35,588 nt of DNA from UBA4732 sp002404095 (lineage in GTDB: Bacteria; Planctomycetota; Planctomycetia; Gemmatales; Gemmataceae), in assembly GCA_036783645.1 (NCBI GenBank), contig DAIPWT010000061.1:1-35588 (forward strand), read 5' to 3'. The notes below the pieces were generated by a model. That model was not told the origin of the DNA, made no database searches, and saw only the letters and a list, made by a program, of their open reading frames with translations. A program made the translations under genes and the position numbers. Positions 1-7,729 of the stretch are shown in pieces (position 1 is the stretch's first letter; each line of letters opens with the position of its first letter).

Positions 1-44
1 TCTAGCCCGTCCGGTCCCGCTGGACGGGCTAGAAGCCCGTCCCA
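1..44. repeat. Inverted repeat carrying the Uma2 stop codon
   Basis: Arms at 1-12 and 22-33 are perfect 12-base inverted repeats around a 9-base loop, followed by a further copy of the AGCCCGTCCC motif at 34-43. The TAG stop of the neighbouring minus-strand gene lies in the right arm, so the last residues of that protein are encoded by the repeat. It could act as a terminator for that gene, but there is no T-tract. A dispersed palindromic repeat is the simpler reading. The left side is cut by the window edge. Confidence 0.6.
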
Positions 45-736
45 CCTGACCCATCCAAGTACGAGTGACGTTGCACTAGTCCCTTTTGCAATCCCTGCAA
101 AACGGCTGCGGGATCAAACCTTGTCAACGCGGCCGCGTCGAGCCATAAGCCGGGGAACACTTCACTCTGGTAGAGGCCGGCGGCGCTGACCGACAGCCGT
201 TCATACTGCGAGTTGCGCAACACAAACCAGTCGAGCGTCTCCTCCAAAACACGCCAGACTAGATATTCCCGGACCTGATTGCGGCGGTAGACGCGCAATT
301 TTGTCGTTAGGTCGATATTGACGCTGCTGGCCGCGACTTCCGCCACCAACTCGGGCGCGCCGACGACATAATCGTCGGGGTTGATTTGCACCTGACCGCC
401 GCGCCCCGGCTCGATGATCATCGCGGCGTCCGGCTGCGGCTCATTGTCCATGTCCAATCGTACCGAGCCGTTGTCGCCAACATCAACGCCGGGCGTAACT
501 TGGCTGTATTGGTAGAGCCAACCAATGATACTGGCGTGAGGACTCGCGTGTCGCTTCCAGCGGACGGGTGAACGCATGTGGACAACTCCTTCGATGAGTT
601 CGGCTTTTTTCAGGAGGGGCATTGCGTCGTAGCGGCGCTCGAACTCGTCGCGCGTCAACTGATCGCCCGGTTCCAGGGGTGGGATCTGGGCCGGCACGTG
701 CGGGATCTTTGTCGGGATGGTTTGCGGAGTCGTCAT
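29..736 (-). CDS. Uma2 family (DUF820) PD-(D/E)XK nuclease-fold protein
   Basis: This 235-residue protein has the Uma2 pattern: an early glutamate in AELIEG (E48), a Pro-Asp in EPQPDAA (P102-D103), then PELVAEVAASS (E133) and K146 before the RVYRRNQVREYLVW segment (typically K..Y....V.EYW in the family). These are the usual active-site positions of this restriction-endonuclease-like fold, which is often present in many copies in cyanobacteria and planctomycetes. Its cellular role is unknown. The ATG at 736 was chosen because AAGG lies about five bases upstream and because a longer reading to 964 would overlap thiO. It is divergent from thiO. The C-terminal residues run into an inverted repeat that supplies the stop codon, so the tail may be recently altered. 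Confidence 0.88.
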   Translation of the reverse strand: MTTPQTIPTKIPHVPAQIPPLEPGDQLTRDEFERRYDAMPLLKKAELIEGVVHMRSPVRWKRHASPHASIIGWLYQYSQVTPGVDVGDNGSVRLDMDNEPQPDAAMIIEPGRGGQVQINPDDYVVGAPELVAEVAASSVNIDLTTKLRVYRRNQVREYLVWRVLEETLDWFVLRNSQYERLSVSAAGLYQSEVFPGLWLDAAALTRFDPAAVLQGLQKGLVQRHSYLDGSGGTGF

Positions 737-889
737 GCCTTCAATCTCGTCTGAGTTGGCTAGGTTCCTATTCAAACGACGTTCATAGGGAGCGCTCACC
801 TGGGTATTGTCGCCGACGCCCGCGGGGAATACAAGCCGGCCGCGTCGCACGCCTGAACGGGCGCCCTCCGCCCTCGCTATAACAATCGT

Positions 890-2017
890 ATGACAGACCA
901 TGCGGATGTGCTGATCGTCGGCGGCGGCGTCATCGGCCTGACGACGGCGTATTTCTTGGCCCAAGAAGGCGTCCGGGTTACCCTGATCGACAAGGGCGAT
1001 TTCGGCCGTGAGGCGTCATGGGCGGGGGCCGGCATCATCCCACCCGGCGATTCGCGCCGCGCTATCGCGCCCATCGACCATCTTCGCTCTCTCAGTTCTG
1101 AAATGTATCCCGATCTATCTCGTCGGCTGCGCGAGCAGACCGGCATCGACAACGGCTATCACGTTTGCGGCGGCCTGGACCTAGTTGAACCGGGTGAAGC
1201 CTTTCCCATTGAGGAGTGGCGCGCCGAAGGTATCGCTTTCCGCGAGGTAATGGGTGATGCGCTGCGAGCCGTGGAACCGGGCCTCTCCCCTGCCCTTGCC
1301 CGCGCGTACCACCTGCCGGGCATGGCTCAAGTGCGCACTCCGCGCCATGTCAAAGCGCTCCTGGCTGCCTGCGAGGCGCAAGGCGTCCAACTTTACCCTC
1401 ATCGCGCGGCGACCGGCTTCGTCCGCACGGGCCGGCGCATTGACGCGGTGCAAACGGAACAGGGACCGCTACTGGCGGGGCGATTCCTTGTGACGGCTGG
1501 CGCCTGGACCGACGGCCTAGTACAACAGGTCGGCTGCCGGCTTGGCGTCCGCCCAGTACGCGGCCAGATCGCCTTGCTCCAGACCGACGACGCGCGCCAG
1601 CGGCTCATTCTGCTTAAGGGCAAGCGCTATCTGGTGCCGCGCGGTGACGGTCTGGTCCTTGTTGGCGCGACGGAAGAGGATGTAGGCTTCGACGCTCGGC
1701 CCACGGCGTCCGCGATTGCCGGACTGCTCGCTTTCGCGGCCGAACTTGTCCCGTCGCTGGCAGGGGCGGCGCTGGAACGCTGCTGGGCGGGGTTGCGGCC
1801 TGGCAGTCCCGATGGCCTGCCGTTCCTCGGCGCCGTTCCGAATTGTCCTAACCTTTACGTCGCGGCCGGCCATTTTCGCGCCGGCATCCAACTGTCGCCG
1901 GCCAGCGGACGCGCGATGACAGACTTGCTTATCGGCCGCGAGCCGGTTGTGTCGTTGAAAGCGTTCCGACTCGATCGTCCGCCCGCGCCGCCGATCCGGA
2001 CGGCATTCCGATCTTGA
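890..2017 (+). CDS. thiO: Glycine oxidase ThiO-like FAD-dependent oxidoreductase
   Basis: This 375-residue DAO-family flavoprotein starts with a Rossmann dinucleotide-binding motif, LIVGGGVIGLTTAYFLA (G11, G13, G16), followed by the acidic residue of VTLIDKG. The C-terminal part has GLRPGSPDGLPFLG and AAGHFRAGIQLSPASG, the FAD- and substrate-site signature of ThiO and glycine oxidases. In thiamine synthesis ThiO oxidises glycine to iminoglycine, which ThiG uses with ThiS to build the thiazole ring. No thiS, thiG or thiE lies beside it, so the pathway assignment rests on similarity alone; another D-amino-acid or sarcosine oxidase activity is possible. The length is normal for the family (about 360-380). 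There is no clear Shine-Dalgarno upstream of 890. It is probably cytoplasmic. Confidence 0.82.
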   Translation: MTDHADVLIVGGGVIGLTTAYFLAQEGVRVTLIDKGDFGREASWAGAGIIPPGDSRRAIAPIDHLRSLSSEMYPDLSRRLREQTGIDNGYHVCGGLDLVEPGEAFPIEEWRAEGIAFREVMGDALRAVEPGLSPALARAYHLPGMAQVRTPRHVKALLAACEAQGVQLYPHRAATGFVRTGRRIDAVQTEQGPLLAGRFLVTAGAWTDGLVQQVGCRLGVRPVRGQIALLQTDDARQRLILLKGKRYLVPRGDGLVLVGATEEDVGFDARPTASAIAGLLAFAAELVPSLAGAALERCWAGLRPGSPDGLPFLGAVPNCPNLYVAAGHFRAGIQLSPASGRAMTDLLIGREPVVSLKAFRLDRPPAPPIRTAFRS

Positions 2018-2051
2018 GACGGTTCGGGTAATATCAAAAGCAATTGGCCGC

Positions 2052-2136
2052 GGCGAACGGCCGGCGTGAGCCGGCTGGTACAAAATGCAGTCGCTGGTAG
2101 CGTGTCGTACCAGCCGGCTCACGCCAGCCGTTCGCC
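2052..2136. repeat. REP-like long palindrome, copy 1
   Basis: Arms of 29 bases at 2052-2080 and 2108-2136 pair with one mismatch around a 27-base loop. The core is GCCGGCGTGAGCCGGCTGGT. A second element with nearly the same arms and a partly conserved loop lies at 28097-28180, so this is a dispersed repeat family. It sits between thiO and the GTPase operon, where it could also serve as a terminator for thiO, though no U-tract follows. Confidence 0.8.
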
Positions 2137-2164
2137 TTCGGTTTGATCCAGAGACCCACCGAAC

Positions 2165-3943
2165 ATGGAACCACTGTCCGCCCGTGCGTTGACCGGGCAG
2201 TTGGCCGACGATCTTGGTTGGCTGGAAGAGCATTGCCGGCGGCAGTCCGATCAGGCCACGGCGGCGGTGCGCCTGCGGCTGGCCGCGGCCCTGGTGCGCA
2301 ACTGCATCGGGCCGGCGCTCGACGATCAGCCGGCCACGCCGCTGCACGTCGCCGTCCTCGGCGGCGCCGGGGCCGGTAAGAGTACTGTCGCCAACATGCT
2401 CAGCGGCGTACCTGCCGCCGAGGCCAATCCGCAAGCCGGTTTTACACGCCATCCCATCGCTTACGCCAGCGTCAACGGCCCTCTTTCCTGGGCCGGCCAT
2501 CTCGGTTTCCTCGGCCCGCTTCAGCGCCTAGCCCAGCCAGCCCCTTCAAGCCTTGATGAAGACGTCTACCAAGTTCGCCGCGTCCCCGTCGATCCGACGA
2601 GCTACGATCTTCTCAAAGACTTTGTCGTGTGGGATTGTCCGGATATGACCACCTGGGCTTCGGCCGGCTACGTCCCGCGCTTGCTCGAAGTCGCCGCGCT
2701 CGCCGATGTCATTGTCTTCGTCGCCTCCGACGAGCGCTATAACGATGAAGTGCCGACGCAGTTTCTCAACCTCTTCCTTCAGGCCGGCAAGCCCGTGGTC
2801 GTCTGTCTGACGAAGATGGGCGACGGCGACGCCGCACCGTTGATCGCCCATTTCCAGCAGGAAGTTTTATCGCGCATGCCGCCCGGCGTGGTCGGCTGTC
2901 TGGCCATTCCGTTCCTGACGCCGGCGCAACTGGCGGACCCCGCACGTCTGGCCGGCCGCTATCGCATCCCGCTCCTGAATCAAGTGGCCGTGCTAGGCGG
3001 CTCGCCCGCCGCCACGCGCCGGCGCAGCGTCCTCGGCGCCGACCGCTTTCTTGTCCGGGGTATCGGCGCCTTACTCAGCGTCGCCCGTAAAGACCTCGAC
3101 GCGCTCGAGTCGTGGCAGATGTTCGTGCAAACGGGCCGCAACGAGTTCGTAGACCGCTACCATCGCGAATATCTCAATAGTGAGAAATTTCGCGGCTTCG
3201 ACGAGGCGCTGGTCCGGCTCATGGAACTGCTGGAATTGCCCGGCGTCGGCCGCATCCTCAGTGGAGCGCTGTGGGTGTTGCGGACGCCCTATCGCTTGCT
3301 GCGCGGGTTGGCCCTAAAGCTGTTGAGCCGGCCGGAAGGGTTGAGCCGGCCGGAGCAGCCGGTTCTGGAAGACGCCTTCAACGGCTGGATCGATCTTCTT
3401 CGCAAGGAAGCGGCACGCCGTGCTGATTCGCATCCGCTGTGGGCGCATGTATCGCAGGGCTTTCACTCAGGTAATTTGGCCGAGCAGGCGCGGGAACGCT
3501 TCCAACAGTCCATGCGCGCTTTTCAATCGACCGAGGCGGAAGAAATAGAACGCACGGCCCGCGACATTTACGAGCAGCTTGAAAAGAATCCAGTGGTTTT
3601 GTACAGCCTGCGCGGCGGCAAGTTTGCCTTGGACATCGCCGCCGTCGCCGGTTCGATCGCGGCCGGCGGCATAGGCTATCAAGATTTCATTATCGCGCCG
3701 CTTGTCGCTTCGCTGACTCATCAGCTCGTCGAATTGCTCGGCTGGCAGGTGGTGGACGCCCAGCGCGAGCAAACGCGCCACAGGCAACAAGAGTTGCTAA
3801 AGCAACATTTGTCGGGGCCAATGGCGGATTGGCTGACGAAATGGCCGGCGACGGGCGGCTCGTCGTTCGAGCGACTGCAATTAGCCCTGGGCCGTATTCC
3901 TTCGGCGGTGCAGCAGCTTGACGCGCGAGTTCAGAGCTTCTGA
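2165..3943 (+). CDS. Dynamin-like / GTPase-domain protein, first of a pair
   Basis: This 592-residue protein has a P-loop at residues 66-73 (GGAGAGKS), a G3-like WDCPDM at 156-161, in which the usual DxxG glycine is replaced, and a G4-like TKMGD at 216-220 in place of NKxD. Base recognition may therefore be altered. The middle is a long, probably helical region with many charged residues. A hydrophobic stretch near 487-526, rich in Ala, Gly and Ile, could be a membrane paddle or hairpin. This layout resembles bacterial dynamin-like proteins and Era/EngA-type GTPases with helical extensions. The following gene is a second, different GTPase starting 17 bases later and a CHAD gene comes next, so the three are likely co-transcribed. 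No exact family is recognised. The ATG at 2165 lacks a strong ribosome site. Confidence 0.85.
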   Translation: MEPLSARALTGQLADDLGWLEEHCRRQSDQATAAVRLRLAAALVRNCIGPALDDQPATPLHVAVLGGAGAGKSTVANMLSGVPAAEANPQAGFTRHPIAYASVNGPLSWAGHLGFLGPLQRLAQPAPSSLDEDVYQVRRVPVDPTSYDLLKDFVVWDCPDMTTWASAGYVPRLLEVAALADVIVFVASDERYNDEVPTQFLNLFLQAGKPVVVCLTKMGDGDAAPLIAHFQQEVLSRMPPGVVGCLAIPFLTPAQLADPARLAGRYRIPLLNQVAVLGGSPAATRRRSVLGADRFLVRGIGALLSVARKDLDALESWQMFVQTGRNEFVDRYHREYLNSEKFRGFDEALVRLMELLELPGVGRILSGALWVLRTPYRLLRGLALKLLSRPEGLSRPEQPVLEDAFNGWIDLLRKEAARRADSHPLWAHVSQGFHSGNLAEQARERFQQSMRAFQSTEAEEIERTARDIYEQLEKNPVVLYSLRGGKFALDIAAVAGSIAAGGIGYQDFIIAPLVASLTHQLVELLGWQVVDAQREQTRHRQQELLKQHLSGPMADWLTKWPATGGSSFERLQLALGRIPSAVQQLDARVQSF

Positions 3944-3960
3944 AGAGTTAGGTGACGTTC

Positions 3961-5844
3961 ATGACAGACTTGCCACCGCCTCCCCCGGAGGCCCCCCTAC
4001 TCCGCACGCTCTCCCCTGCCCTGCTCGGCCTGGAGCGCGGCCTGCGGGCATGGCTCGACGGGCCGCGGCGCTATCCACTGTCCACGATGACGCGGGCCGC
4101 GCTCGAAGGCGTGACCGTGGACCTGCGGCGGCAGGCCGACGCTCTCGAAGTGGACCGGCCGCTGCTCGTCGTCATCTTAATGGGAGGAACCGGAGTCGGT
4201 AAATCGTCTTTGCTAAACGCACTGGCCGGCGGCACCATCGCCCGTGCCTCGTTCACTCGACCCACCACGCGCGATCCGGTCGTGTACTACCACGAGTCCG
4301 TCAAACCCGACCGGCTCGACTCGGCCTTACGCCACTGCCGACTTGTGCCACACGACCGGCCCTCCCTGGCGCAGAAGATTCTCGTCGATACGCCTGACCT
4401 CGATAGCAACGACCTGAGCAACCGCGAGAAGTTATTGCACGTCCTGCCGGTCGCGGACGTAGTGCTTTACGTCGGCTCGCAGGAAAAGTACCACGACGAC
4501 ATCGGCTGGCAGTTGTTCTTGCAGCAGCGCCGGCGTCGTGCGTTCGCTTTCGTCATGAATAAGTGGGACCGTTGCGTTCACGGCGCCGGCAGCGGAATGC
4601 GGCCTGATGAAGACTTACTACGAGACTTAAAGGCGGAAGGATTTGAAAATCCTTTGCTCTTCCGCACATGCGCCCAGGCGTGGATCGACGCGGCGCAGGC
4701 GTCGGGGGAGGGCGCGGCGGCGCCCGTCGCCCGGCTGACGCCGGCGAACCTGCCGGAAGGAGAACAGTTCGCCGAGTTGCTTCAATGGCTGGAAATGGGC
4801 CTGAACCGACTGGAGATCGAGGCCATCAAAGCTCGCGGCGTCGGACAATTGCTACAGCAAATGGAGGAATACCTCGCGGCGGCCAGTCCGCCTGACCTGA
4901 CGGAAGCCGCGACGCGCACCCGTAAAGCGTGGGCAGGGCCGCTCGCCGAAGAGGCGGCCGCCACGACCGAGGTCCTGCTGAACACCCTTGAACCGTATCA
5001 AGCCGAGATCGAGCATCATTTCACCGTCGAAGGACAGCGACGTTTTCGCGGCATAATGGGCGGCTATCTGCACCTCATTAACCGCACCAAATACGTCGGC
5101 GCCAGCCTCCGCGATAAGGTGCCGTTTCTGCCGAAGCCGCGCGATGGGGCGGCCGCCCCTGCGTCGTGGGACGCCAGCCGCTTCGCCAGGGCGTGCAGCG
5201 AGATCGCAGCCAACCGCCAACTCGACGCCCGCGGCAAGGCGCTGGCGAACCGTCTATTGGTTGAAGCCGACGCCCAAGGCTTCGCCCTCAAGGTTCTGGC
5301 CGACCCCGTGGAGGCCGCATCTAAGACCGACTGGCGGCAGCGCTATGCTTTGGCAATGAGCGAGGTGCTGCATCAAGTCGAAAAGCAGCGCACGGAGCCG
5401 ACGGGGCCGCGCCGCTACGTCCAGGCCGTCCTCGGTTTCCTGGCGGACTGGGCGCCGCCCGTCGCCCTGGTGTGCGCGATCGGGTACTTCCTGCTTAAAG
5501 CGTTCAACGTCTCGCAACAGAATCCGGCCCCACAGATCGGCTGGCTGGACCTCGCATTGCCTCTATTTGTCACATTGGCGATATTAGTTATCCTGCATGT
5601 GTTGATTGCTCTCCTACTGCCGTTGCGCTGGTCTCAAATTCGCGGCGAGTTCAAATCGCGGCTTGAAAAGCGGCTACAGCAAGAGTTGGAAAATGTTTAC
5701 GGGCCTGTGCCCGAAGACGTGGCAGCGTTGTTGCTGGCGGAGCGACGACAAGTCGAGAAACTGGCGGGCGAAACCCATGAAGTGGCGTCCTGGCTGCACC
5801 TGCGCGAGCAGTCCGCAAGCGTGACCGGATTGTATGGGAAATAG
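3961..5844 (+). CDS. Membrane-anchored GTPase-domain protein, second of a pair
   Basis: This 627-residue protein starts with a proline-rich stretch, then has a canonical P-loop GGTGVGKS (75-82), a G3 motif DTPDL from D143 and a complete G4 motif NKWD (200-203). Unlike its upstream partner, all GTPase motifs look intact. Two hydrophobic segments at about 499-515 and 529-555 form a predicted membrane hairpin, followed by about 70 charged, probably coiled residues. This is the plan of YfjP/dynamin-like membrane-remodelling GTPases. The ATG at 3961 is preferred because AGGTGA (3950-3955) lies five bases upstream; an in-frame GTG at 3952 would add three residues. The gap to the previous stop is 17 bases. 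Paired dissimilar GTPases suggest a heteromeric complex, as in the DLP1/DLP2 pairs of Campylobacter; this comparison is inference. Confidence 0.87.
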   Translation: MTDLPPPPPEAPLLRTLSPALLGLERGLRAWLDGPRRYPLSTMTRAALEGVTVDLRRQADALEVDRPLLVVILMGGTGVGKSSLLNALAGGTIARASFTRPTTRDPVVYYHESVKPDRLDSALRHCRLVPHDRPSLAQKILVDTPDLDSNDLSNREKLLHVLPVADVVLYVGSQEKYHDDIGWQLFLQQRRRRAFAFVMNKWDRCVHGAGSGMRPDEDLLRDLKAEGFENPLLFRTCAQAWIDAAQASGEGAAAPVARLTPANLPEGEQFAELLQWLEMGLNRLEIEAIKARGVGQLLQQMEEYLAAASPPDLTEAATRTRKAWAGPLAEEAAATTEVLLNTLEPYQAEIEHHFTVEGQRRFRGIMGGYLHLINRTKYVGASLRDKVPFLPKPRDGAAAPASWDASRFARACSEIAANRQLDARGKALANRLLVEADAQGFALKVLADPVEAASKTDWRQRYALAMSEVLHQVEKQRTEPTGPRRYVQAVLGFLADWAPPVALVCAIGYFLLKAFNVSQQNPAPQIGWLDLALPLFVTLAILVILHVLIALLLPLRWSQIRGEFKSRLEKRLQQELENVYGPVPEDVAALLLAERRQVEKLAGETHEVASWLHLREQSASVTGLYGK

Positions 5845-5865
5845 AAGGGTAAAACGGTCCTTAAA

Positions 5866-6864
5866 ATGGCTGAAGGCAAATGGATCGGCGGGCTGACCGC
5901 CGACGCGCGGTTAACGGACGCGGCAAAACGAGTCTTATCCGTGCGTTTGCGCGCCGTGGGTGAGGCATTGCCGCGCGCGGTGCAAGAAGCCAACCGCGAT
6001 CCGGAATATGTCCATCAATTGCGCGTGGCAACGCGCCGCGCCGACGCCGCGCTTCGCATCTTCGCGCCCTGCTTGCCGGGCAAAGTTCACAAAAAGGCGC
6101 GCGGCCGGCTCCGTCGGTTGCGACGAGCGGCGGGAGCAGCCCGCGACTGGGATGTATTCCTTCTGGGTATCGCCGAACGCCGGACGAAGCAACCTGAAAA
6201 AGAACAGCACGGGCTAAACTTCTTGTTTGCATACGCCTTCGGCCTGCGTAGCGGCGCCCAAGCCGACTTGGAATCCGCAGGCGCCGAAGAACATCAATCC
6301 CTCGACGCCTTCATCGAGGCCACGACTGCCGCGGTCTGTCCGGCGACTGATTTTCCAGATGGCGCCGTTCTCCTCCTGTTGGCCCGGCCTCTCCTCACGG
6401 CACGGCTGCACGAATTGGATTGGACCGCGGCCGGCGATCTCCAGGATTATGCACACTTGCATCAAGTAAGGATCGCCGGCAAACGGCTGCGTTACGCGAT
6501 GGAAGTATTCGCCGATTGCTTTTCTCTTTCATTCCGCGATGAACTGTACCCGCGCGTCGAAGACATGCAGGAGATATTGGGCCGCGCTAACGACAGCCAC
6601 GTCGCAGAGGCGCGTTTGGCCGATCTGCGCCGCCATTTGCGCCGCGGCTGGCCGGCGGAATGGAAGCGCGTCCAGCCGGGCGTCGAGAGCTTGCTACGCT
6701 TCCATCAACGCCGCCTGCCATTAGAGCGTAAGCGATTCATGCAATGGTGGGACGAGTGGGGCAAGACGGGAGCGCCGGCGCTGACCGCCGTGCTGGGCGG
6801 CGAGACGTTGGAACCAGCCCCTTTGAATGCGGGGGCCGAGGCGAACCGCGTCGGCCAGCGATAG
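5866..6864 (+). CDS. CHAD domain-containing protein
   Basis: This 332-residue, Arg/Lys-rich all-helical protein has the two halves typical of CHAD domains. The first is YVHQLRVATRRADAALRIF (H50, R53, R57, R58). The second is HLHQVRIAGKRLRYAMEVF (H199, R202 and the following basic residues). The conserved histidines and basic residues line a positive channel that binds inorganic polyphosphate in characterised CHAD proteins. No CYTH triphosphatase domain is fused or adjacent. The gene starts 21 bases after the second GTPase and is almost certainly in the same operon. This raises the possibility that the GTPase pair acts on, or is recruited to, polyphosphate bodies; that link is inference. Length and motif order fit the family well. 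Confidence 0.9.
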   Translation: MAEGKWIGGLTADARLTDAAKRVLSVRLRAVGEALPRAVQEANRDPEYVHQLRVATRRADAALRIFAPCLPGKVHKKARGRLRRLRRAAGAARDWDVFLLGIAERRTKQPEKEQHGLNFLFAYAFGLRSGAQADLESAGAEEHQSLDAFIEATTAAVCPATDFPDGAVLLLLARPLLTARLHELDWTAAGDLQDYAHLHQVRIAGKRLRYAMEVFADCFSLSFRDELYPRVEDMQEILGRANDSHVAEARLADLRRHLRRGWPAEWKRVQPGVESLLRFHQRRLPLERKRFMQWWDEWGKTGAPALTAVLGGETLEPAPLNAGAEANRVGQR

Positions 6865-6940
6865 TGTCGCTATTGCTCGCCGCCGTTTAGCTATAGAATC
6901 AGCTCCGCCGAATTGACGAACTTTTATCCGAGCCGCCACA

Positions 6941-7357
6941 ATGGGCTTGCCACAAGCGCCGGAAGCTAGGCTTTATTACCGAGCCGCGAAGCTCCGCTTC
7001 GAGGAAGCGGTCGTCCTGCTCGAAGCGGGAAAGAGCGTCGGTGCGGTGTATTTGGCCGGTTATACCGTAGAATGTTTTTTGAAGGCGCTGCTTCTGGACG
7101 GCACGCCTCCAGGTTTGCGAAAACGGTTGCTCACAAAGTTTCGAGGGCGCCGGGCACACGACATCGAATGGCTGCGGGATTTATACCGTCGGAGCATTGG
7201 CGGAACTATTCCGCGCGATGTGGCTCTGCACCTGATGCGGGTTGCCACCTGGGACACAGACCTACGGTATGAAACGGCACTCCAGGCGCAAGGCGACGCG
7301 AACAAGTTTGTTCAGTCCGTTATAGCCCTCACCAAATGGGCGGAAGGGAGAATGTGA
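6941..7357 (+). CDS. HEPN domain-containing protein
   Basis: This 138-residue helical protein begins with ARLYYRAAKLRFEEAVVLL and continues with VYLAGYTVECFLKALLL, the typical first helices of HEPN domains. R68-x4-H73 (RGRRAH, followed by DIEWL) matches the R-x4-6-H motif that forms the metal-independent RNase site in active HEPN toxins. A later W-DTDLRYE segment is also usual in this branch. HEPN proteins are commonly toxins or RNases with a small antitoxin, often an MNT nucleotidyltransferase. No MNT is present; instead a 107-residue gene begins one base after the stop, indicating strong translational coupling. It lies 76 bases downstream of the CHAD gene on the same strand but probably has its own promoter. 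Confidence 0.85.
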   Translation: MGLPQAPEARLYYRAAKLRFEEAVVLLEAGKSVGAVYLAGYTVECFLKALLLDGTPPGLRKRLLTKFRGRRAHDIEWLRDLYRRSIGGTIPRDVALHLMRVATWDTDLRYETALQAQGDANKFVQSVIALTKWAEGRM

Positions 7358-7358
7358 C

Positions 7359-7682
7359 GTGAGCATCAAGTATCGGACCAAACGACCAGACACGGTGATG
7401 AAGCAGATCGGCAAGTCGCTAAAGCCTTACGACGACGCCCATCCCACGGCGAATATCGAACTGGACCGATGGAGCAACGTCTCGGTGCGTATCCGCATCA
7501 TTGACCAAGACTTCAGAGGAAAAAGCCGGTCTGATCGTGAGATGGAGATATGGCCGCTCTTCGACGTCCTATCCGAAGACGCTGTGGCGGATGTCAGTAT
7601 GTTGCTCTTAATAACCCCGGAAGAAAAGGACGAATCGCTGGCCAGCTTCGAGTTTGACCATCCGACTAAATCCATGATATAG
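7359..7682 (+). CDS. Small partner protein of the HEPN gene, BolA-like pattern
   Basis: This 107-residue protein starts at a GTG one base after the HEPN stop codon, so the two are translationally coupled. No family is firmly recognised. The central segment, SVRIRIIDQDFRGKSRSDRE, then IWPLFDVL and a later LLITPEE, resembles the BolA pattern (beta strand, F-x-G-x-S-x-x-x-R-H, helix with Y/W-x-x-L, strand). The usual RH is RE here. If the resemblance is real, it would be a small alpha/beta nucleic-acid- or protein-binding partner of the HEPN protein, perhaps its antitoxin. Otherwise it is an unrecognised conserved hypothetical. There is no signal peptide or membrane segment. The gene ends shortly before the tail of the large convergent cytochrome gene. 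Confidence 0.75.
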   Translation: MSIKYRTKRPDTVMKQIGKSLKPYDDAHPTANIELDRWSNVSVRIRIIDQDFRGKSRSDREMEIWPLFDVLSEDAVADVSMLLLITPEEKDESLASFEFDHPTKSMI

Positions 7683-7729
7683 CTAAGGCCGAACTGCCTC
7701 GTCTGGAGCAACCAACTCGCCAAGCGTCC

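Noticed and set aside
1517..2500. Minus-strand reading frame of 327 codons across thiO and the first GTPase
   Set aside because: It is opposite two convincing genes and runs through the palindromic repeat; no family features.
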